A stretch of DNA of 13,539 nt from JBBSHS01 sp038232515. GTDB lineage: Bacteria; Actinomycetota; Acidimicrobiia; Acidimicrobiales; JAUJNH01. Below the pieces are notes generated by a model that saw only the letters and a program-made list of their open reading frames with translations, ran no database searches and was not told where the DNA came from. Location of the stretch: positions 1 to 13,539 of the forward strand of contig JBBSHS010000069.1 in the NCBI GenBank assembly GCA_038232515.1, given 5' to 3'. Positions 1 to 7,424 of this stretch are shown here, in pieces. A program made the translations under genes and the position numbers. Within the stretch, counting starts at the first letter, position 1, and every line of letters starts with the position of its first letter.

Positions 1-7
1 GACCCAA

Positions 8-48
8 ATGGGGGTGAGGAGACGATGACGACGTCTACCCACCCCCAT
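8..48. terminator. Long imperfect hairpin upstream of nuoL
   Basis: Bases 8-24 pair with 32-48. There are 15 Watson-Crick pairs and two A/C mismatches (17 with 39, 19 with 37), with a 7-base loop at 25-31. The outer arm is ATGGGGGT (8-15) with ACCCCCAT (41-48). No T-run follows on either strand, so it is not a textbook intrinsic terminator. T-less hairpins are common in high-GC actinobacteria, and it could end transcription of a gene lying before the window. It could also be a regulatory structure. The pairing is seen directly; the role is inferred. Confidence 0.4.
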
Positions 49-191
49 AAAGGCCCACAGCAATGGGTTGGTGGGCGGCCCCGACGGTCGCCGACGCTGC
101 CACCCTACGCGGAGGGGGTGACCGTCCGTCGCCCACGGGACGGTTGCGACCCGGTTTGGAAGGATTCGTGTCGGCCGGGCGGCTGCTCCAC

Positions 192-206
192 TAGTTTGCG
201 GGCCGC
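192..206 (+). promoter_or_regulatory. Probable -10 box for leaderless nuoL transcript
   Basis: TAGTTT at 192-197 fits the actinobacterial TANNNT -10 consensus and ends 9 bases before the nuoL ATG. The same spacing is seen at the two lipoprotein genes, and nuoA is one base longer. No convincing -35 box or ribosome binding site is visible. The TAG at 192-194 is also an in-frame stop, so NuoL cannot start further upstream. A leaderless start is inferred from the spacing. Confidence 0.4.
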
Positions 207-2333
207 ATGCTCGACGCTGCCTACCTCATCCCGGCATTCCCGCTGGTGGGCTTCGCGCTGCTCTGCCTGGTCGGCGCCCGGTTGAAGGAGCCGTTGGCCG
301 GATGGGTGGCCACCCTCATGGCCGGTGGAGCCTTCCTTTGCGCGGCCGTCACCTACGCCGGCCTGCGTAGCCGGCATAACCGCGAGCTCGGGGCCCACAC
401 CCGGGTGGTGTTCGACTGGATCCCCTCGCTGCACGTCAAGATCGCCCTCAACATCGACCCGCTGTCGATCACCATGGCCCTCTTCGTCACCGGGGTGGGC
501 TCGCTCATTCATCTCTACGCCATCGGCTACATGCACGGCGACGAGCGCTTCGCCCGCTTCTTCGTCTACCTCAACCTGTTCCTGCTGTCGATGGTCATGC
601 TGGTCATGGGAGACAGCTTCCTGGTGCTGTTCCTGGGCTGGGAGGGGGTGGGCGCCTGCTCCTACCTGCTCGTCTCGTTCTGGTTCGAGAAGCCGGCTCC
701 GCCGTCAGCCGGGAAGAAGGCCTTCATCGTCAACCGGGTGGGCGACGTCGGCTTCATGATCGCCATGTTCCTGATCTTCAAGAACGTGGGCTCGCTCACC
801 TTCCACGACGTCTTCGCGTTCCACTTCGGGCCCTACACCGCCACCGCCATCGTGGTCTGCACCTTCCTCGGATGCGCCGGCAAGTCGGCCCAGCTGCCCC
901 TGTACATCTGGTTACCCGACGCCATGGAAGGGCCCACGCCGGTGTCAGCCCTTATCCACGCCGCCACCATGGTCACGGCCGGCGTGTACCTGCTGTGCCG
1001 GATATCGCCCATCACCGCGCAGGCCTACCACTGGGCCCCGCTCATGATCGCCTGGGTGGGCGCCCTGACGGCTCTCTTCGCCGCCACCATCGCCTGCGCC
1101 CAGGACGACATCAAAAAGGTGCTGGCCTACTCCACCATCAGCCAACTGGGCTACATGTTCCTGGCCGTGGGCGTGGGCGCCTACACCTCCGGTGTCTTCC
1201 ACATGATCACCCACGCCTTCTTCAAGGCCCTGCTCTTCTTGGGCGCCGGCTCGGTCATCCACGGCCTCCACGAGCAGCAGGACATGAAGCGGATGGGCCG
1301 GCTGCTGAAGTACATGCCGGTCACCGGCTACACCTTCATCGTGGCCTGGCTGGCCATCGCCGGCGTGCCGCCCTTCGCCGGCTTCTGGTCCAAGGACGAC
1401 ATCCTGCTGGCCGCCTGGCACCAGAACCGTGGCCTGTGGCTTGTCGGGCTGGTCGCCGCCCTGCTCACGGCCTACTACATGAGCCGCCAGGTGCAACTGG
1501 TCTTCTTCGGAACCGAGCGCTTCCGGGAAGAGGCCCACCCGGCCCACCCCGTGGAGACGGGTGCCGAGGGAGGCGAGCAGGGCCAGCTCACGTCGCCCGA
1601 GCCCGTCGCCGGCACCGGCCAGGAGCCGCAGGCCCACCAACCCGAGACGCACGACACCGAGGGGAGCGATCCGGTCCACGCCACCGAGGGGAGCGACCCG
1701 GTCCACGCCGGCGTCGGCCACGACCCGGTCCACGCCACCGAGGGGCACGACCCGGTGCACGCCGGCGTCGGCCACGGCCCGGCCCATGCCGATCACGCCG
1801 CGCTGCCCCACGAGTCGCCGTGGACCATGACCCTGCCGCTGGTCAGCCTGGCCGTCCTGGCCGCCGTGGGCGGCGTCCTGGACCTGCCGTTCGGCGGCCG
1901 GTTCGGCGATCTGCTGGGCCGCTGGCTGGAGCCGGCCATCGCACCGCTGCCTCACGCCTCGGCCAGCACGTCGGGCCGCTGGACGCTGGTGCTCGTCGCC
2001 ACCGTGGTCGCCCTGGCCGGGGTGGCCCTGGGTTTGCGGGCGTGGCTGCCGAGCGCCGAGCAGCCCCAACTGGAGCCGGAGATCCTGCAGGACGCCTGGG
2101 GCTACGACCGGGCGGTCACCACCTTCATGGGCGGTCCCGGACGCCAGTTGGCCGACGGCGCCGCCTGGTTCGACTCCCATGTCATCGACGGCACGGCCAT
2201 GGGCATTGGTCGGCTAGTGCAGTCCGGGGGAACCCAGCTCCGCAAGCTGCAGACGGGGTACGTCCGCAACTACGCCCTGGGCATCGCCGCCGGTGTGGTA
2301 GTCCTGTTCGCCTACACGCTCGTGGTGCGGTGA
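207..2333 (+). CDS. nuoL: NADH-quinone oxidoreductase subunit L (antiporter-like), with repeat insert
   Basis: NuoL is the distal antiporter-like proton-pumping subunit of the complex I membrane arm. The protein has 708 residues, against roughly 610-650 in many homologues. The family charge relay is present: Glu146 (in LFLGWEGVG), Lys226 (GKSAQLPLYIWLPDA), His251 (SALIHAATM) and Lys396-Asp397 (FWSKDD), each within a few residues of the E. coli numbers. The C-terminal end keeps a long amphipathic stretch and a last membrane helix, as expected for the lateral arm. The excess length is a hydrophilic insert at about residues 441-537, between two late membrane helices, containing five 9-residue repeats. 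The ATG at 207 is fixed by an in-frame TAG 15 bases upstream. It is the first gene of an L-M-N run; nuoM starts 15 bases after its stop. The frame is intact. Confidence 0.97.
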   Translation: MLDAAYLIPAFPLVGFALLCLVGARLKEPLAGWVATLMAGGAFLCAAVTYAGLRSRHNRELGAHTRVVFDWIPSLHVKIALNIDPLSITMALFVTGVGSLIHLYAIGYMHGDERFARFFVYLNLFLLSMVMLVMGDSFLVLFLGWEGVGACSYLLVSFWFEKPAPPSAGKKAFIVNRVGDVGFMIAMFLIFKNVGSLTFHDVFAFHFGPYTATAIVVCTFLGCAGKSAQLPLYIWLPDAMEGPTPVSALIHAATMVTAGVYLLCRISPITAQAYHWAPLMIAWVGALTALFAATIACAQDDIKKVLAYSTISQLGYMFLAVGVGAYTSGVFHMITHAFFKALLFLGAGSVIHGLHEQQDMKRMGRLLKYMPVTGYTFIVAWLAIAGVPPFAGFWSKDDILLAAWHQNRGLWLVGLVAALLTAYYMSRQVQLVFFGTERFREEAHPAHPVETGAEGGEQGQLTSPEPVAGTGQEPQAHQPETHDTEGSDPVHATEGSDPVHAGVGHDPVHATEGHDPVHAGVGHGPAHADHAALPHESPWTMTLPLVSLAVLAAVGGVLDLPFGGRFGDLLGRWLEPAIAPLPHASASTSGRWTLVLVATVVALAGVALGLRAWLPSAEQPQLEPEILQDAWGYDRAVTTFMGGPGRQLADGAAWFDSHVIDGTAMGIGRLVQSGGTQLRKLQTGYVRNYALGIAAGVVVLFAYTLVVR
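1656..1790 (+). repeat. Five tandem 27-base repeats inside nuoL
   Basis: Five back-to-back units start at 1656, 1683, 1710, 1737 and 1764. They encode TEGSDPVHA, TEGSDPVHA, GVGHDPVHA, TEGHDPVHA and GVGHGPAHA (residues 484-528). The first two units are nearly identical at the DNA level. The third and fifth share the GVGH opening and the fourth returns to TEG, so the higher-order pattern alternates. The array is in frame and lies in the hydrophilic loop between two late membrane helices. It is rich in His, Asp and Glu. Confidence 0.97.
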
Positions 2334-2348
2334 CGTCGTGACGATCTG

Positions 2349-3902
2349 ATGCTCGCCGCCGCCAACGTCCACTTCCCGCTGCTGACGGCCATCGTCATCG
2401 TCCCGGCCGTCACCGCCGTCATGGTGGCCCTGGTGCCCCGGGCCCGTGAGGACGTCATACGCATGGTGGGCCTGGCCGGCACCGCCGCCACCGCGGCCAT
2501 GGCCATCGTGATGCTCTGGCAGTTCGACAAGGCAAACGCCGACTTCCAGTTCGCCACCCAGCACCCCTGGATCCCGAGCCTGGGCATCTCCTGGCACCTG
2601 GGCGTCGACGGCATCTCCCTGTGGCTGGTGGTCCTCACCGCCGTGCTCTTCCCGATCACGCTGCTGGGCCCGGCCGTGCACAAGGACCTGAAGGCCTACA
2701 CCGCCTGGATGCTGCTCCTGGAAGCCGGCTGCATCGGCACGTTCCTGGCCCTCGACCTCTTCGTGTTCTTCGTTTTCTTCGAGGTGGTGCTGCTGCCCAT
2801 GTACTTCCTCATCGCCGGGTGGGGCTACGCCAACCGCACCTATGCGGCCTTGAAGTTCTTCATCTTCACCGTCGCCGGCTCGGCCTTCCTGCTGGTGGCC
2901 CTGCTGACGCTGGCCTTCATGCGCCCGACCAACGGCCATCCCTCCTTCGACTTCGCCGTGCTGCTCCAGCAACTCCAGCAGCACCCGCTGCCGGCGGCCA
3001 CCGAGCGGCTGCTGTTCTCCGGGTTCATGATCGCGTTCGCCGTCAAGGTGCCGCTGTTCCCGGTGCATACCTGGCTGCCCGACGCCCACACCGAAGCACC
3101 GACCGGCGGCTCGGTGATCCTGGCCGGCGTCCTGCTGAAGCTGGGCACCTACGGGATCCTGCGCTTCGCCGTCCAACTGTTCCCCCAGGCGGCCAAGGAC
3201 CTCGCCCCGATCTGGCTCACCTTTGCCGTGATCGGCATGACCTACGGGGCCGTCGTCGCCACCATGCAGAAGGACCTGAAACGGGTGGTGGCCTACTCGT
3301 CGGTGGCCCACCTCGGTTTCATCGTGCTGGGCACCTTCGCCCTCACCCGCCAGGGTCTGTCCGGTGGCGTGCTGCAGATGGTCAACCACGGCATCTCCAC
3401 CCCGGCCTTGTTCCTGCTGGTGGGCTGGATCTACGAACGCCGCCACACCAGGCAGATCTCGGAGCTGTGCGGTCTGCAGAAGGTGGCACCGGTCTTCGCC
3501 GCGGTGTTCACGGTGGTGATGTTCAGCTCGATCGGGCTGCCGGGGCTCAATGGCTTCGTCGGCGAGTTCCTCATCCTGCTGGGCACCTTCGCCACCCACC
3601 GCTGGTGGGCGGTCGTGGGCACCACCGGCGTCATCTTCGCCGCCCTTTACCTGATGTGGGCCTACCAGCGGGTGTTCCACGGCGTGCCCACCGCCGCCAA
3701 CGCCACCTTCAAGGAGATGACCTGGCGGGAGAGGGGAGTGATGGCGCCGCTCCTCATCCTCATCGTGGTCATCGGCGTGTACCCCAAGCCGTTCCTGGAC
3801 CGAATCGAGCCGTCGGTCCAGCGCATGATCGACCACAGCTGCCAGGTGGCCAAAGCAACGTGCCCGCCGGCCACCTCCCACACGGTGGCGGTGGGGCCGT
3901 GA
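2349..3902 (+). CDS. nuoM: NADH-quinone oxidoreductase subunit M (antiporter-like)
   Basis: NuoM is the middle antiporter-like proton channel of the complex I membrane arm. The protein has 517 residues, a usual length. The expected charged residues are in place: Glu145 (FFVFFEVVLLP), Lys233 (FAVKVPLFPVHTWLPDAHTEAP), Lys264 (LLKLGTYG) and Glu406 (LNGFVGEFLILLG), matching E. coli Glu144, Lys234, Lys265 and Glu407. The many hydrophobic helices and the TWLPDAHTEAPT motif identify the subunit clearly. The ATG at 2349 lies 15 bases after nuoL and has no strong ribosome binding site, so translation may be coupled to nuoL. The stop overlaps the GTG start of nuoN by 4 bases (GTGA). Nothing is truncated. 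Confidence 0.97.
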   Translation: MLAAANVHFPLLTAIVIVPAVTAVMVALVPRAREDVIRMVGLAGTAATAAMAIVMLWQFDKANADFQFATQHPWIPSLGISWHLGVDGISLWLVVLTAVLFPITLLGPAVHKDLKAYTAWMLLLEAGCIGTFLALDLFVFFVFFEVVLLPMYFLIAGWGYANRTYAALKFFIFTVAGSAFLLVALLTLAFMRPTNGHPSFDFAVLLQQLQQHPLPAATERLLFSGFMIAFAVKVPLFPVHTWLPDAHTEAPTGGSVILAGVLLKLGTYGILRFAVQLFPQAAKDLAPIWLTFAVIGMTYGAVVATMQKDLKRVVAYSSVAHLGFIVLGTFALTRQGLSGGVLQMVNHGISTPALFLLVGWIYERRHTRQISELCGLQKVAPVFAAVFTVVMFSSIGLPGLNGFVGEFLILLGTFATHRWWAVVGTTGVIFAALYLMWAYQRVFHGVPTAANATFKEMTWRERGVMAPLLILIVVIGVYPKPFLDRIEPSVQRMIDHSCQVAKATCPPATSHTVAVGP

Positions 3903-5575
3903 GCGGCGGGGCCGCACTCCTCGCCCTCCAGCCGACGATCCGCGTCGACGTCGAATACCACCTGCTGTGGCCGGTGCTGGTGATGCTGGCCGGGCCGCTG
4001 GTGGTGCTGGTGGTGTCGGCCATGACCGGACGGCGGGCCCCGGGGTGGCTGTGGCCGGCCCTGACCGTGGTCACCGCCGCCGGGGCCGTGGCGGCCTCGG
4101 TGCACGACTGGTTGTGGACGTACCGGGCCCCCTCGCCCAGCCGACTGCTGATCGTGGGCGGCGAGCTGGCCGTCGACCGCTTCGCCTGTTGGTTCTTCTT
4201 CATCGCCTGCGGGGTGGTGGCGGTGGGCGCCCTGACGTTCCACGGCTATGTCCGTCGGGAGCGGTTGGACGGTCCCGAGATCTACGTGCTGGCCATGCTG
4301 TCGGCGTCCGGCGCGATGACGATGGCCATGGCCAACGACCTCATCGTCCTGTTCCTCGGCCTCGAGATCCTCTCGATCGCCCTCTATGTCATGGCCGGCT
4401 ACCACCGTCGCCGCACCGAGTCGGGCGAAGCGGCCATGAAGTACTTCATCCTGGGCGCCTTCTCGTCCGCCCTGTTCCTCTACGGGGTGGCCCTCACCTA
4501 CGGCGCCACCGGCTCGACCCACATCCTGGAGGTCCGCAACTACCTGGTGCAGAGCCGCGAGCACAACGGGCTGGTGCTGGCGGGCATGGGACTGCTGCTC
4601 GTCGGCCTCGGCTTCAAGGTGGCGGCGGTGCCGTTCCACGCCTGGACACCCGACGTCTACGAGGGCTCCCCCACCCCTGTCACCGGCTACATGGCCGCAC
4701 TGGCCAAGGCGGCCGGGTTCGCCGGCCTCCTGCGGGTGTTCGCCTATATGTACGTAACTCCCGAGATCGTCCACGCCTGGAGGCCGGCGGTGTGGACCCT
4801 GGCCGTGCTCACCCTCGTCGTCGGGGCCTTCGTGGCCGTGGTCCAGACCGACCTCAAGCGCATGCTGGCCTATTCGTCGATCAACCACGCCGGCTACGTG
4901 CTCGTGGGCATGACCGCCATCCACTGGGCCAACGGCGGCCTGCGCCGCACGAACGGGGTCAGCTCGGCTCTGTACTACCTGTTGACCTACGCCTTCATCA
5001 TCCTCGGCAGCTTCGCCGTGGTGGCCGTCGTGTCGGGTCGGGGCGACGGCCGTACCACGATCGAGAGCGTCCGCGGCCTGTCCACCCGGCGGCCACTGTT
5101 GGCGCTGTCATTCACCGTGTTCCTGGCCGCCCAGGCTGGCGTGCCCTTCACCACCGGCTTCCTGGCCAAGTTCTCCGTCGTCAGCGCGGCGGTGGGCGCC
5201 CACGAGGCCAGCACCTACATCCTGGCCGTCCTGGCCATGCTCGTCACCGCCGTCTCCGCCTTCTTCTACCTACGCGTCATCGTGGTGATGTATGCCGATC
5301 CGGCCGACACCCCCACCGCCGCCGGAGACCGCCGTGACACCAGTAGCGGGGCGGACGGCGTCGGCGCGGGGCAGGCCGGCGAGGCAACCGACGGACGGAT
5401 GGCAGCCGGCGGCGGGGTGGCCGTGGCCACGGCCACGCGGTCCGATGCGACGACGCTCGAGGTGCCGGTGGGCGCCACCATTGCCATCGCCGTCTGCCTG
5501 CTCATCACGGTGGGTGGGGGATTGTGGCCCGGCCCCCTGATCGATGCCGCCCGCCGGGCCCTGCTCGCCTTCTGA
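3899..5575 (+). CDS. nuoN: NADH-quinone oxidoreductase subunit N (antiporter-like)
   Basis: NuoN is the third antiporter-like subunit of the membrane arm, next to the NuoK/J/A/H junction in the complex. The protein has 558 residues from a GTG start that overlaps the nuoM stop as GTGA. The reading frame is open much further upstream, but that part is a shadow of nuoM. Key residues are present: Glu156 (FLGLEILSIALYVMAGY), Lys240 (GLGFKVAAVPFHAWTPDVYEG), Lys270 (AALAKAAGF) and Lys424 (GFLAKFSVV). A Gly/Ala/Thr-rich, low-complexity stretch of about 55 residues (466-520) is inserted before the last membrane helix, which explains the extra length. A later ATG at 3985 would cut into the first helix, so the GTG is preferred. 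The gene ends the L-M-N run and faces a convergent gene 63 bases away. Confidence 0.95.
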   Translation: MSGGAALLALQPTIRVDVEYHLLWPVLVMLAGPLVVLVVSAMTGRRAPGWLWPALTVVTAAGAVAASVHDWLWTYRAPSPSRLLIVGGELAVDRFACWFFFIACGVVAVGALTFHGYVRRERLDGPEIYVLAMLSASGAMTMAMANDLIVLFLGLEILSIALYVMAGYHRRRTESGEAAMKYFILGAFSSALFLYGVALTYGATGSTHILEVRNYLVQSREHNGLVLAGMGLLLVGLGFKVAAVPFHAWTPDVYEGSPTPVTGYMAALAKAAGFAGLLRVFAYMYVTPEIVHAWRPAVWTLAVLTLVVGAFVAVVQTDLKRMLAYSSINHAGYVLVGMTAIHWANGGLRRTNGVSSALYYLLTYAFIILGSFAVVAVVSGRGDGRTTIESVRGLSTRRPLLALSFTVFLAAQAGVPFTTGFLAKFSVVSAAVGAHEASTYILAVLAMLVTAVSAFFYLRVIVVMYADPADTPTAAGDRRDTSSGADGVGAGQAGEATDGRMAAGGGVAVATATRSDATTLEVPVGATIAIAVCLLITVGGGLWPGPLIDAARRALLAF

Positions 5576-5638
5576 TCAAGTCTGGTCCGGCTGCCCATGA
5601 GGGGAGCCACGGGCGGCGCCGGCCCACTCCACACGTGG

Positions 5639-6463
5639 TCAGGGTGCGGCGGTCGTTGGGCACCTCCCCGGCTGGCACCCGGAGGCCTGGATCTCCACCA
5701 CCGGGAAGGCGGGGATGTCGCCGTCGGTGAACAGGCCGCCCAGCTGTCCGGCCTGGCCGGCGAGGTGCCACGTGGCCGACCAGTCGACCCGGACGTGTAC
5801 GTCGTAGGCGCCCCTGATCGTCCACTGGTGGCGGATGCCGCCGTCGGGGAACGGGCCGCCCGCTTCACCCGGCGGGAACCGTTCTGAGCGCACGTCGTCG
5901 GCCCAGTCGACCGTGGCCTGACCGGTGACGTCGAGGGCCAGATCACCCAGCACGGTGTTGACTTGCAGCGTCCGCTGCAGCGGGACTCGCAGCTCCAGGA
6001 ACATGTCCAGCCCGGTCACGCCCCGGCCCGGGGCGATGTAGGGCTTCGGGCTGTCCAGCGTCTGCTGGTACCAGTACTGAGCCGCCAACCCCACCGGGCT
6101 CACCGGCACCTGTGTCCGCGGGCAGGGCCCGTACTGGCTGAGCAGGTCCTGCCATCTCGATTCCTGGGCCGCATCCTGCGCCGCCGCCGTCTGCTGGTCC
6201 GGCACCACGACCCGCTGCGTGGTGACGCACGGCGGCATCTGCCCGGTGTCGACAACCGGCCGGTTGTAGCCGTAGACGGGGACGCCGGCAACCCCGTGTA
6301 CACCGCCCCCACCAGCGTTTCCACTGTTGCAGCCGATAGCCAGATCGACGTTTCCTCCGGACCACGAGAACTTCGGACCGCAGGAAGTCGCCAGCAAAGC
6401 CGGCGCTGGCGCCGCGCTGAACCCCGATAGAGCGACGATGACGACGACGCTCAACCAGTACAC
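5639..6463 (-). CDS. Secreted protein with PKD-like region, function unknown
   Basis: The protein has 274 residues from a GTG start and its cellular role is not recognised. A hydrophobic N-terminus (residues 1-25, ending APALLA) looks like a signal sequence, though it has no Lys or Arg before the hydrophobic core. Cys28 follows LLATS, so a lipoprotein is possible. There are six cysteines (28, 45, 79, 114, 263, 268). Residues 145-160 (PGRGVTGLDMFLEL) and 183-262 (VDWADD, then GGPFPDGGIRHQW, GAYDVHVRVDWSATW and FPVVEIQA) resemble, from memory, a family of actinobacterial exported proteins with a PKD-like beta-sandwich, some found near Flp/Tad pilus genes. The start overlaps the end of the upstream lipoprotein gene by 13 bases, so the two are probably co-translated. 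No TTG, ATG or other GTG start exists between this GTG and the in-frame TAA at 6503-6505. It converges on nuoN. Confidence 0.75.
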   Translation of the reverse strand: MYWLSVVVIVALSGFSAAPAPALLATSCGPKFSWSGGNVDLAIGCNSGNAGGGGVHGVAGVPVYGYNRPVVDTGQMPPCVTTQRVVVPDQQTAAAQDAAQESRWQDLLSQYGPCPRTQVPVSPVGLAAQYWYQQTLDSPKPYIAPGRGVTGLDMFLELRVPLQRTLQVNTVLGDLALDVTGQATVDWADDVRSERFPPGEAGGPFPDGGIRHQWTIRGAYDVHVRVDWSATWHLAGQAGQLGGLFTDGDIPAFPVVEIQASGCQPGRCPTTAAP

Positions 6464-7086
6464 GGGTCGTTCTTTGGCGAGGCGGGAGCTACTGCGGCGA
6501 AGTTATCCGACATCACCCACGGCGTAGGGTTCAGTGCAGCGCCATCGACCTTCGGGTCCTTGGGTTTGAGGGCGATAGCGACAACCAGTGCGTGTGGATC
6601 GGTGACCGCCTGCGAGTTGTCCTGTGGACCGACGAAAGAAACGCACGTCGGCGCGTTCGACAAGAAGCGTTGGGCCGTCGTCACGAAGGGACCGACCGGA
6701 CGCTTGAAGTCATCTGGCGGGCGTCGGGCCACCGTGGCTGCCTCTTCATATGTTTGGCCCAAGGCTGGCCCCGCGAACACGGCCCGAGCGAGTTGCTGAG
6801 CCTGAAGACTGACGCGGTGCTCGGTGAGGACGAGTTCCACGAGTTGGGCATTGATGGTGTTCAACTCAGCCATCACTGCGTTGATGTAAGCCAGGTCGAC
6901 GGTGGCGGGCGGGGTGGTCGGGTCGATGACCACCGAGGTTGTCGTCGTGGGTACGGCGGCTGTGGTCGCCGCTTCGCTCGACAGCGGTCCCATGGTCGGG
7001 GCCGGGCCGGCCTGGGAACGGCCATGACCGCAGCCGGCTGCTAGGACCAGCACGGCGCAACAGGCGACGAGCCCACGCTTCCCCAT
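6451..7086 (-). CDS. Putative lipoprotein, function unknown
   Basis: From the ATG at 7086 this is a 211-residue protein; an ATG three codons upstream (7095) is the alternative start. The N-terminus (MGKRGLVACCAVLVLAAGC) is a clear lipoprotein signal, with basic residues, a hydrophobic core and a lipobox ending in Cys. A Thr/Pro/Ala-rich linker of about 40 residues then leads to a soluble domain starting near LAYINAVMAEL. The domain has a helical stretch, one Cys in PTCVSFVGPQ and a second Cys close to the C-terminus, which could form a disulfide. I do not recognise the domain. The 7086 start is chosen because the probable -10 box (7096-7101) would put the transcription start downstream of the 7095 ATG. 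The gene is the longer member of a tandem pair and overlaps the next minus-strand gene by 13 bases. Confidence 0.75.
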   Translation of the reverse strand: MGKRGLVACCAVLVLAAGCGHGRSQAGPAPTMGPLSSEAATTAAVPTTTTSVVIDPTTPPATVDLAYINAVMAELNTINAQLVELVLTEHRVSLQAQQLARAVFAGPALGQTYEEAATVARRPPDDFKRPVGPFVTTAQRFLSNAPTCVSFVGPQDNSQAVTDPHALVVAIALKPKDPKVDGAALNPTPWVMSDNFAAVAPASPKNDPCTG

Positions 7087-7127
7087 GCAACTCATAGCCT
7101 ATGGTGCCGGCCTACATGGTGCAAGAG
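6871..7127 (-). repeat. Tandem duplication, downstream copy (promoter plus lipoprotein 5' part)
   Basis: This block matches 7168-7424 at a constant offset of 297 bases with no net gap. It covers the -35 and -10 boxes, the signal peptide, the linker and the LAYINAVM segment. Weaker similarity extends to about 7138. In this copy the gene continues into a full domain. Confidence 0.8.
7096..7127 (-). promoter_or_regulatory. Promoter of the lipoprotein gene
   Basis: On the minus strand, TTGCAC (7124-7119) is followed by a 17-base spacer and TAGGCT (7101-7096). The -10 box ends 9 bases before the ATG at 7086, so the mRNA would be leaderless or nearly so. The same boxes and spacing recur in the duplicated copy although the spacer sequence differs. 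Confidence 0.6.
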
Positions 7128-7383
7128 CGATGCGTCCCCGTGTTCGCCCACTGGTGCTCAATTGGACCATCACCGCATTGACGTAGGCCAGGTCGATCGT
7201 GGGTGGCGGGGTGACGGGGTCGACCACGATTGACGACGTCGTCGTGGGCGCAGCGGTGGTGGTGGTCGCTTCGGTCGAGGGTGGGTCCGTGGTCGACGTG
7301 GGGCCGGCCTGGGGTCGCCCGTGGCCGCACGCTGAAGCCACGAGGGCCAGAACACAGGAAACCCAGAGCAAACGCTTCCTCAT
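7099..7383 (-). CDS. Truncated paralogue of the neighbouring lipoprotein
   Basis: From the ATG at 7383 this encodes 94 residues (97 from the ATG at 7392). It has a lipoprotein signal (MRKRLLWVSCVLALVASAC) and a Thr/Pro-rich linker. It aligns without gaps to the first 80 or so residues of the downstream lipoprotein, at roughly 55-60% identity by eye. After LAYVNAVMVQLST the similarity stops, and the frame runs about 17 codons through non-homologous sequence to a TAG. That TAG is part of the -10 box of the next gene. If expressed, it would be a short lipid-anchored linker peptide with no soluble domain. It may be a decaying duplicate, but it keeps its own promoter boxes and an intact signal. 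Confidence 0.5.
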   Translation of the reverse strand: MRKRLLWVSCVLALVASACGHGRPQAGPTSTTDPPSTEATTTTAAPTTTSSIVVDPVTPPPTIDLAYVNAVMVQLSTSGRTRGRIALAPCRPAP

Positions 7384-7424
7384 GCAGTTCATAGCCTATG
7401 GTCCCGGAAGAGCGGCCGCAAGAG
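7168..7424 (-). repeat. Tandem duplication, upstream copy (promoter plus lipoprotein 5' part)
   Basis: This is the partner of 6871-7127, offset by 297 bases. Shared segments include the start region (CATAGGCTATGA on the minus strand) and CTCTTGC at the -35 box. Here the gene loses homology after about codon 80, which is the expected product of a tandem duplication of only the 5' part of the gene. Confidence 0.8.
7393..7424 (-). promoter_or_regulatory. Promoter of the truncated lipoprotein paralogue
   Basis: On the minus strand, TTGCGG (7421-7416) is followed by a 17-base spacer and TAGGCT (7398-7393), 9 bases before the ATG at 7383. CTCTTGC and CCATAGGCTATGA are shared with the other copy, while most of the spacer has diverged, as expected if the boxes are under selection. 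Confidence 0.6.

Noticed and set aside
25..285. Small + strand ORF preceded by GAGGAG
   Set aside because: It has a good ribosome-binding-like run but overlaps the first 79 bases of nuoL, lies partly in the hairpin, and its Arg/Ser/Pro-rich product looks like an off-frame reading of GC-rich DNA.
2621..3898. Upstream extension of the nuoN frame, which could suggest a fused protein
   Set aside because: This part overlaps nuoM in another frame and has no membrane-protein character; the GTG at 3899 with a GTGA overlap is a proper start.
2214..3917. Long minus-strand ORF (567 codons) opposite nuoM
   Set aside because: Its His/Gly/Asp/Glu-rich composition is typical of the antisense frame of a high-GC membrane protein gene; nuoM on the other strand is unmistakable. 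The same applies to the other long antisense frames over nuoL, nuoN, nuoD and nuoH.
5587..5622. Possible bidirectional terminator between nuoN and the convergent gene
   Set aside because: CCGGC/GCCGG and GCCC/GGGC can pair, but only with an asymmetric bulge and no T-run, which is weak in such GC-rich DNA.
7140..7153. Frameshift explanation for the end of the short lipoprotein gene
   Set aside because: Reading the other frames past codon 80 did not restore similarity to the longer copy, so a partial duplication fits better than a single frameshift.
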